This document shows, in pieces, positions 1 to 6,915 of a stretch of 18,068 bases of DNA. The DNA lies in NCBI GenBank assembly GCA_002887195.1, contig PJAB01001028.1, positions 1 through 18,068 of the forward strand, given 5' to 3'. Source of the stretch: Chrysochromulina parva (taxonomy: Eukaryota > Haptophyta > Prymnesiales > Chrysochromulinaceae). Numbering within the stretch: position 1 is the stretch's first letter; every line of letters starts with the position of its first letter. The notes under the pieces are model-generated. The model was not told the DNA's origin. It saw only the letters and a program-made list of their open reading frames with translations, and did not search any database. The position numbers were made by a program, and so were the translations under genes.

Positions 1-120
1 CTTATAAACATGAAAAATAGTAGACCACTCCCCCTTGGGTCAACCATTCAATTCCCAAACAGGTGTAGGGGTGGGGCCTTATAAACATGAAAAATAGTAG
101 ACCACTCCCCCTTGGGTCAA
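1..120. repeat. 43-bp exact direct repeat, two copies
   Basis: Positions 1-43 and 78-120 are identical over 43 bases (starting cttataaacatg, ending cccttgggtcaa). They are separated by 34 bases that include attcaattcccaaacaggtg. The first copy begins at the window edge, so the array may extend to the left. A diverged relative of spacer plus repeat lies at 3400-3472. No coding content is evident. The repeat is AT-richer than the neighbouring genes. Confidence 0.93.
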
Positions 121-271
121 GCACTGAGCGTTGTCGAGGTCGAGTTTTGAGAAAGGGTCAGTTGAATCGACACACAAGGTACCGACCAGCCACTACCACT
201 GGCGCTGCGGTTTTGTAGAGTTCACTGCCAATTCACGGGGTCGCCTCGAAATTTTGGCGATCGGCAGCGCC

Positions 272-1975
272 ATGCATCGTGATGATGACGATGTGTGCGG
301 CTGCGACCAGTGCGAGAACCCTTGCACGTCGGAGCGACTCAGACGTGCGATCAGCATCAGCGTCATCGCCGTAGGCCTCATCCTTGGCGCCGCCCTCGGC
401 CTTCTCGCCGCTCCCAGCCCGCCGATTCGCATGGAGTGGCTGTGCTGCGAACACAGCCCGCTCAAGGGCGTGGCGAGCTGCCTAGACTCGCACCAGCTGA
501 GGGAGAGCGTCGCACAGCACGGCGAGAGCGGCGACAGTGGCCGCCGCCTCGGCTTCCTGCCGCCGATTCTGTCCAGACCGCCGCCGCCGCCGCCGCCGGC
601 AATGCTGACCAGGACATTGCTGGCCAAGGTCGGCGTGACTCCCTCTGGAGGAGGTGTGGAAGACGCGCCGCTCTCACTTGAGGAGGCCATCGTGGGTGCG
701 TGGGACGTGTGGGGCCACCCGCTCTTCATGACGATCACGGGGCTGTACACGCTCGTCCACTGCATGTACTCCAGCCAACGGGGCATCATCTTCTCGGTCG
801 CCGTCCTCTGCGGCACCCTGCTCGCGGTGGCGACCTCGATGACGCGCACCGTGCTCCAGTCGGAGCCCGAGCGTGTGGGCTGCTGCCCGTGCCGCGTGGG
901 CGAGCTGATCTCGCAGCCGGAAGTGCTCGCCGAGCTCGAGCTGTGGATGGGGACCGGCCTTGCCGCCCTCGCCCCTCTCCTCTCCCTCATTCACCACCTC
1001 GCGACGACCGACGGCTCTGAGGCCGGCGCCGTGCGCGGCGCGAAGGCGGCGGTGTCTCCGGTGGCGTACGAGGCGTACGAGGCGTACGAGGCGTGGCACG
1101 ACGATGTACCGGTAGACCTGGACGCTCTCTTTGATCAGCTTGACGACGGCAGCGGCACGATCGTCTTCAACGAGTTAATGGAACTCCTCTCGAAGCAGCA
1201 GCGCTCGTCGAGTGCGGCGAGCCTGCGCAACATGGCGGTGCTCGTCTTCGCCTCGCTCGACCGCAACGGCGACGGCGTCATCTCGCGCGACGAGATGCAA
1301 TCTGCGCTCGCCTCGTCTGGCACACGAGGGCACGCCGCCTCCGTCGGCGAAGCGGCGCAATGGGCCTCTCCCCGCTGTGAGCGCCTTCAGAGCATGCCGA
1401 GCTCGCAGCCGCCGCCGAAGCAACTCGCGCCGCCCGCGCCAATGCACGGCGGTGCGGCCGCGCGCTACCGGTACAACGACCGGTATGAGGAGAGCGGCGG
1501 CTCTGGCGAGGGCTACGGCTATAACGAAGGCAGCGGCGGCGGCGGCGGCTATGGTGTCCGTGTCATGTCGGTGGAGGCGCCACGCGCGCCGCCTCCAACC
1601 GTATCGCCGCCACCCGCACCGCCTCCCGCGCCGCCTCCCGCGCCGCCTCCACCCACAGCCGCTCTCACGCCACGGGCGCACACTCGCTTGGGTCCTCGAG
1701 CGTGCGGGCACGGCGCGGGTGGCCGCGATGCCGCCGTCTCGGGCGGTGAAGGCATGGGAACACCCGGCGCCTCGGATGGTGATGAGCCAGTGGTCATCAG
1801 TGGTCATCAGAGAGCATCAGAGGTCGTCAGGGACGGTGATGAGCCAGACGCACTCTCCTATTGGCTGACGTCGTTAGGTGCACCGCCTGGTGTGGCGCCG
1901 TCGCGCTCACAGCCGCGCTCACAGCCGTCATCGCTGCAGCATCCGCAATCGCAAGTGCAAGCGCCACCGCCAGTG

Positions 1976-2006
<31 letters not shown>

Positions 2007-2541
2007 CGGAGCCCGTGCGGCCCCTGGAGGCCGCGCGAGCGGAGGCTGCAAAGGCGAAGGCGGCAACAGAGGCATTGCGGGCGGAAGCGGCGCGGAGAGA
2101 GGCTGTATTCGCGGTGGGCGCGCGGGAAGCCATCGAAGCGGAGCGAAGGAAAGCATTCGCCCAAGCCGTCGTCCAATTATCAGCTGATGCCGCGCACCTC
2201 ACCATCAAAGCCCTCGAAACTGAAGCCGCAGACGCAGTAACCTCCTACCGTTACGAGAAGCGTCCGGCAGACGGCGGTGCGGCGCCGTCGCGGCACGCGC
2301 CGCCCTCGCCTCGGCAAGCGTCGCCCTCTCGTGCAACCTCGCACCCTCATCTCGTCCCTCTAGCCGGCGCCGGCGCGGGAGGCGGCGCCGCGGCGGCGAC
2401 AGGGACCAGGCACAAAGGCACACCGAGGGGCTCAAGCCCGAGGAGATCGGCCAACGGCCACGGCGGTGGGAACGATGGCGGCGGCGGCGGCAGGGGCGGC
2501 AGCGGCGGCGGCAGCTGCGGCGGCAGCGGCGGCGGCAGCGG

Positions 2542-2572
<31 letters not shown>

Positions 2573-3151
2573 AGCGGCGGCGGCAGCGGCGGCGGCAGCG
2601 GCAGCGGCGGCGCGCCTCCGTCGCCCCTGGTGCCCAATCCATACCCTCGCGGCCCCTCACCCTCCTCCATCCGTCCGTTTGGTAACGGCACCGTGCCGCA
2701 AGCGGTCAGCGTGTGCTTTCGGCCGGCGCGTCCGCATACCGGTCCGCCAATGGATCTGCCCGACGAGATCACCTTCTTCCTGCGCACTCGGAACGCGAGC
2801 GGCCGTTATCCCTTCCCACCCGGCGTTGATGAGAGCCGCGTGCTTCACACCGCTCGGATCGCCTCATCGGACCCGATCCGGTCTGTTCCGATGCGGCTAC
2901 ACGCCACGGAGCCACGCGCGACCGTTACACTCGAGCCCTCGGCCATCATAGGCCTCGAGCACGCTGCGTCGCTCTACCCTCTGCCTACGCTTTACGTGAG
3001 CGTGCCCTCTGGATGGTCTACCCAGCGCGGCGCGATGCTCAACCCGACACTCGAGCCCACAGAGCAGGTCTTTCACTTGCTCGAGGGCGGCCGAGCGCGC
3101 GCCGAGGCAGCGCGCGTCATCGTGCCGTTGCGTGTGAAGCAGCTGGTGTGA
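272..3151 (+). CDS. Multi-pass membrane protein with EF-hand pair and long low-complexity C-terminal half
   Basis: A single open frame of 959 codons from the ATG at 272. The frame is also open upstream to 131, but without an ATG. Seen in order: a short Cys/Asp-rich N-terminus; a hydrophobic helix at about residues 27-46; hydrophobic segments at about 148-166, 170-189 and 224-243; a YEA repeat; two EF-hand-like units. The second EF loop (about 330-341, DRNGDGVISRDE) is canonical. The first (DDGSGTIVFNE) lacks a normal first ligand. Pro-rich, acidic, Ala/Glu/Arg helical and Gly/Ser-rich tracts follow, then a more complex C-terminal segment of about 170 residues (from FGNGTVPQ) that may be a folded domain. 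The architecture suggests a calcium-responsive membrane protein; this is inference and I do not recognise the family. Unspliced introns inside the low-complexity part cannot be excluded. The stop codon lies within a 14-bp tandem array. Confidence 0.72.
1778..1847 (+). repeat. In-frame 13-bp direct repeat bracketing short gtcatcag repeats
   Basis: ggtgatgagccag occurs at 1778-1790 and 1835-1847, 57 bases (19 codons) apart. The bases between hold about four degenerate 10-mers of the type tggtcatcag. The reading frame stays open. The structure resembles the short internal repeats of the transporter intron at 5990-6137, so this may be an intron-like insertion or a local duplication. Confidence 0.7.
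2462..2612 (+). repeat. GGC/AGC trinucleotide tract encoding Gly/Ser
   Basis: About 150 bases of nearly uninterrupted ggc with agc interruptions, encoding a Gly/Ser run within the EF-hand membrane protein. Length polymorphism would be expected, and assembly may be unreliable here. Confidence 0.9.
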
Positions 3152-3209
3152 AGCAGCTGGTGTGAAGCAGCTGGTGTGAAGCAGCTGGTGTGAAGCAGCT
3201 GGTGTGAAG
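3132..3209 (+). repeat. 14-bp tandem array over the stop codon (5.6 copies)
   Basis: Five exact copies of gtgtgaagcagctg (3132-3145, 3146-3159, 3160-3173, 3174-3187, 3188-3201) plus eight bases of a sixth. Copy 1 encodes the last residues (VKQL) of the upstream protein. The stop is the TGA of copy 2 (3149-3151). Because 14 is not a multiple of three, successive TGAs fall in all three frames. Confidence 0.95.
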
Positions 3210-3282
3210 CCTGCACCCGGCAACCACCCCGCCGCCATGCGCGCCGCGCCGCTCGGCTGGAGCGGATCTCTGCCTCCCTGCA

Positions 3283-3339
3283 CGACGACGAGCTGCACCT
3301 AAGATTCAATCTCTAATGCAGCTCGTCGTCGATTGAATC
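3283..3339. terminator. 15-bp perfect stem-loop with overlapping alternative 8-bp helix
   Basis: cgacgacgagctgca (3283-3297) is the exact reverse complement of 3317-3331, giving a 15-bp stem with a 19-nt loop. The loop octamer gattcaat (3303-3310) is also complementary to attgaatc (3332-3339), directly after the stem. It lies about 130 bases past the stop codon, so a role in 3'-end formation or mRNA stability is possible but unproven. The typing as terminator is tentative. Confidence 0.55.
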
Positions 3340-3399
3340 AATCAAAGTGATTGTGCACCCCGCGGCGCGGCTGCGCGACTGGCGGACTGCGCATTCCGC

Positions 3400-3472
3400 A
3401 TTCAATTCTCAAACAGGTGTACTGTAGGGAAAGTTAGAGCGATGGGCCCTTGTAAACATGCTAGCGACCACT
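3400..3472. repeat. Diverged copy of the left-edge repeat
   Basis: 3400-3421 matches 46-67 at 21 of 22 bases (attcaattcYcaaacaggtgta). After a diverged spacer, 3446-3472 (ggcccttgtaaacatg, then gaccactc) resembles 76-110. The same composite element therefore lies on both sides of the gene at 272-3151. The rest of the stretch 3152-3798 holds only the 14-bp array and hairpin listed separately; I see no gene in 3473-3798. Confidence 0.8.
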
Positions 3473-3798
3473 CGCGACGGCCGACGTGCCGCGCGAGTCG
3501 CGAGCGCTCATTTACATTTAAACTTGCGCGGAGCTCCAGACCGCGGAGGATTGGAGTACATGGATCGAGTAACTAGTAAATAAGAAACGGATCTCGAAGG
3601 TCCGTCCGAAGGCCTCGAAGCTCGAACCTCTGCCTCGGCTCGCCAAGAAAAGGGAGGTCAAATGCATGCGGCCCTCCGCCTAAATGAACTCCCCACCGCC
3701 AACTCCCGATGTGCGCTGGCTCGCCCCGCTCCGCCTCTATGCAAGGACGCGGACTTTGACGAAGCACACGTGAGGAATTGTGGACCCTTGGAAGAGAA

Positions 3799-4515
3799 AT
3801 GCGCATCTTCCTTGGTCCTTCTGCGCAGCTCTTGCTGCTGACGCACGCCGGCTTTAAACCATATATGTGCACTGGCTCAGACCCCGCCGACCTGTTGACC
3901 CGCAAGAAAGCCGGCGATGCGGTCAATCTCGGCGGCGCAGGCAGCGCGGGCATCTCAGCACTGGAGGCGATGCAGGCGGAGCAAACCAAAAGATTGGAGT
4001 TGCTCGGCGCGTCGAGCGCGCCTCCGCCTCCGCCGGCGGCGCCCGCGATGCGCCTCAGCACCTTTTCGGTATCTGACAGCGCGGCCGGCCGAGCGGAGGC
4101 CGACGAGCTGCTGCGGCGCATGCTGATGAAGGATAAGGGTGAGCTTGAGGAGCCGAACGCCGACTTGATCGCGCGTGCACAGCGTGGCTCCAAGCAGTGG
4201 CAGGACGCCGGCTTGCACGAGCGCGCATACCAGGAACTTCTCGCCGTCGAGAAGTACGTTTCTTACTCGTCGGCCTTGGGTGCACGCTTCCACCTGGGGC
4301 TCGCCGACGCGGCGCAGGCCAGCGGCCGAGAGGCCGAGGCGAAGCGGCTGCGACAGCGGGTGATGGCGGACGCGCAGAGCAGCTCGCTTCGCTGGCAGGC
4401 AGAGCAGGCGCTGAGCAAGATGAGCAGCACCACCAGCGGCAAAACCTCGACCTCGTCCTCGTCCTCGAACCCAGAATTGAATAGCTTGTTTCGCATGCCC
4501 AGCCAGTGGGATTGA
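3799..4515 (+). CDS. Hypothetical helical, possibly TPR-like protein
   Basis: 238 codons from the ATG at 3799; the frame is open a few codons upstream without another ATG. The N-terminus (MRIFLGPSAQLLLLTHAG) is mildly hydrophobic and could be a short targeting peptide or the truncated start of a spliced gene. A Pro/Ala linker (around APPPPPAAPA) precedes a helical region from about residue 100 on. That region, with DLIARAQRGSKQWQDAG, AYQELLAVEKYV, FHLGLADAAQASGREAEAKR and SLRWQAEQALSKM, has the alternating helix pattern and small-residue spacing of tetratricopeptide-like repeats. The tail is Ser/Thr-rich and ends LFRMPSQWD. I do not recognise an orthologue. It lies 307 bases upstream of the transporter gene on the same strand. 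A CACGTG core lies at 3767-3772, just before the start codon. Confidence 0.65.
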   Translation: MRIFLGPSAQLLLLTHAGFKPYMCTGSDPADLLTRKKAGDAVNLGGAGSAGISALEAMQAEQTKRLELLGASSAPPPPPAAPAMRLSTFSVSDSAAGRAEADELLRRMLMKDKGELEEPNADLIARAQRGSKQWQDAGLHERAYQELLAVEKYVSYSSALGARFHLGLADAAQASGREAEAKRLRQRVMADAQSSSLRWQAEQALSKMSSTTSGKTSTSSSSSNPELNSLFRMPSQWD

Positions 4516-4822
4516 GAGAAGCACAAGTAGTAGAGCTGCAGTCTGTTTGTCATCTGATTTGTCATCAGACACACCGTAGTACAATGCGGGGTCAGCAAAA
4601 GTCAGCAATTGGGAATACCCTGGGTACAGGTCGAGATACTACCGCAAGCTCCGGCTCACAGCCGTTTCACACAGAGATGGCCTCGTCGGTGGCGAGTAGC
4701 GAGCCGAGTCGCCCGCGACAGCGCCATTGGCCTCACGAGGCTCGTGATTGTCTAGGATTGCGTCGGGGCTTCCAAATCCAACGTTTCGTCAGATTTGATC
4801 ACGTCTTGTGCTTGCCTTCGAA
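4516..4822. other. Intergenic region with no recognised element
   Basis: Between the TPR-like gene and the transporter gene. It contains only a short direct repeat (tttgtcatc twice near 4548-4565) and a doubled gtcagcaa near 4591-4606. I see no TATA box, RNA gene or additional reading frame that I would trust. Confidence 0.5.
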
Positions 4823-6638
4823 ATGCTGTACTGTGGTTTGTTTTTGCTCGTCTCCTTGCAGCCGACCGTTTGCTTCCGGTGTACACACGCGCCTCGGTTT
4901 TTGAATGTCATCTCGAGGCCTCGAGCGATCGTTTCCATGGCGGCGGAGCGCGGTACCTCCGCGGCCGATGAGAAGCGGCCTGCCCCGAAGCTGCCGACAC
5001 CAGCAGAGCTGACCAAGTTTTATGTGCCGTGCCTTGCGCTGTGGATGAGCGGCCCGCTTTTGTCTCTCGTGGACACCTCAGCCATCGGCCTCTCCGCTGC
5101 GGCCGGCCAAGGTGCCACACAGCTCGCGGCTCTCGGCCCAGCGACGACGTTTTGTGACGGCTCATCATACCTCTTTGCCTTCCTGAATGTGGCGACAACT
5201 AACCTGTACGCGAGCGCGCGCGCCGCCGAGCTGGCCGGTGGCGGTGCGGCCGGTGGCGTTGCACCCTCTGCAGTTGTGCAGCGCGCCGCCAAGGTGGCTA
5301 GCGTGTGCGGCTTGGCGGCGCTCGCCATCGTGTGTATCTTCGGGCGGACGCTGCTCGCTCTCTACGTTGGGCATGCGGCCGCGGCGAATGCGGCGCTTCT
5401 CGGGCCGGCAACGGCGTATGTGACCATCCGAGCCCTCTCGCTGCCCGCCGCGCTCGTCGGCGGCGTCCTGCAGGCCGCTCTGCTCGGAGCCCAGGACTCT
5501 GCGGCGGCGCTCGTCGCGACAAGCGTAGCGACGGGCGTCAATGTAGTGGGCGATCTGCTACTCGTGACGTGGCTCAAGCTTGGGCTGAGCGGCGCGGCGT
5601 GGGCGACGGCGGCCGCGCAATGGGCGGCGACCCTCGTGCTTGTGCGCACCGCCAACCGACAGCTGCTCGGGTCCACTGGGCTCCAACTACTGCCCAGTAT
5701 GCGACGTGTGACCCGCTCGGCGCACAGCTCGGCGGCTTCCGCCTCACCGGTGGCGGAGGCAGCGGCGGAGGAGGCGGCAGTGCCCAAGGCGGCGCTGCTT
5801 GGCAACCGTGCATTTCTCAAGTTCGCGGCGCCCGTGCTCGTCCTTGTCCTTGGGAAGATGGCCGCGTTTGGCTTCATGACCCACGCGGCTGCAAGCCTAG
5901 GCGCCGTCCCACTCGCCGCACACCAGATCGCACTCACCCTCTACTTCTTCTTCCTCCCCCTGTTTGAAGTTCTGTCCCAAACCGCGCAGGTGCGTACCGC
6001 TGATGGCCGCCGATGGCCGCTGAGCACAGCCGATTGCCGCGCATGCCACTGGTTGCCTCTCATTGCCTCTGATCGCCTCTCATGGCCACTGATGGCCTCT
6101 GATGCTCTCTTCCCAACCCGTCATGCCAACCGCACAGTCCTTTCTTCCGCGCTACGCCTCGCCGCCTGCCGGCTCCGATGAGGCCGAATGGCGCGCGGCG
6201 AGCGATGGCCTCGCAGCTACCCTGCTGCGCTACGCTACCGCCCTCGCGGCCGTCAGTGCCGTCGCGATCGGCCTCATTGCTACCAGTGGGACCGCCCTCA
6301 TCACGAATGACGAAACCCTTCGCGCCGCCGTGAGGCCGCTCGCCGCCCCTCTCGCCGCGTCGGTGCTGCTCACCGGGTTCGTGGGTGCCTCGGAGGGCGT
6401 GCTTCTCGCGAGGCGGGAGATCCCGTTTCTTGCGTCCGTGTACCTCGCAACGTCTGTGCTGCTCCCGCCGGTGCTGCTGGCGGTCAAGCGGCGCGGCGGA
6501 CCCGTGGTCCTCGTGTGGACGGCGTTCGGCGTCTACCAGGGCTTTCGCGCCGCGCTCTTCACAGCGCGCATCTGGGGGCCGCGGCTGCTCCGGAAGACGA
6601 AAGAGGAAGTAGAGGAAGAGAAAACTAAGGCATCCTGA
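4823..6638 (+). CDS. MATE-family transporter, plastid EDS5-like type
   Basis: Two exons, 4823-5989 and 6138-6638, giving 555 residues. The splice joins LSQTAQ to SFLP; LSQTAQSFLP is a signature of the plant plastid MATE subgroup that includes Arabidopsis EDS5, and both exon phases agree. The N-terminus (MLYCGLFLLVSLQPTVCF) reads as a signal peptide followed by a basic, Ser/Ala-rich stretch, as expected for a protein sent to a complex plastid. The core starts near residue 60 (KFYVPCLALWMSGPLLSLVD) and contains LAALGPATTFCDGSSYLF and many hydrophobic helices, close to the usual twelve. It ends with a charged Lys/Glu tail. MATE proteins are cation-coupled exporters of organic compounds; the EDS5 substrate is isochorismate or salicylate-related, but the substrate here is unknown. 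The gene is convergent with the kinase gene, 277 bases apart. Confidence 0.88.
5990..6137 (+). other. Intron of the MATE transporter gene
   Basis: 148 bases, GTGCGTACCG at the 5' end and CCGCACAG at the 3' end, phase 0. The interior is made of degenerate 10-12-base repeats around tgatggcc and gcctctgat. Placement is fixed by the conserved SQTAQ/SFLP junction of the family. Confidence 0.87.
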
Positions 6639-6915
6639 CCTGCGGGTAATATACAGGAGATGGAAACACGCTTTGCTATATAATCCGGATAATGCATATA
6701 CTCAACACCGACACTTCCGTACGGTAAACAAGATGCGAGACGCAACCGGTCTTCTTCCGCTTACACACGTTACTCTGTATCCTCTTCGACACCTCTTGTA
6801 CCCCAATCCCTTGCGCGCCTCGGTCCCGGCCCATAGTTTATTTGCAATGCTCGCGGTTATCCAGGGGTCTGGGCCACAGTGCACAGAGCCGCGTCAGTCA
6901 CATCGGCCATCATCA
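6639..6915. other. Convergent intergenic region
   Basis: 277 bases between the 3' ends of the transporter (+) and kinase (-) genes. The first half is AT-richer (for example tatataatccggataatgcatata around 6676). It probably holds both 3' UTRs. I see no other feature. Confidence 0.5.

Noticed and set aside
1..120. CRISPR array or telomere repeat
   Set aside because: Only two copies with one spacer, no telomeric hexamer or heptamer, and a eukaryotic context.
2205..2787. Minus-strand poly-Pro and poly-Arg frames opposite the GGC tract
   Set aside because: Shadow frames of the Gly/Ser tract in a GC-rich gene; no domain and no plausible start context.
3073..3309. Minus-strand frames with repeated HQLLHTSCFTPAAS peptide
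   Set aside because: They are just the translated reverse complement of the 14-bp tandem array; no other coding support.
3283..3339. A full H-type pseudoknot
   Set aside because: The third loop has zero nucleotides and would have to span a 15-bp stem, so both helices cannot form together easily; kept as an alternative-hairpin finding.
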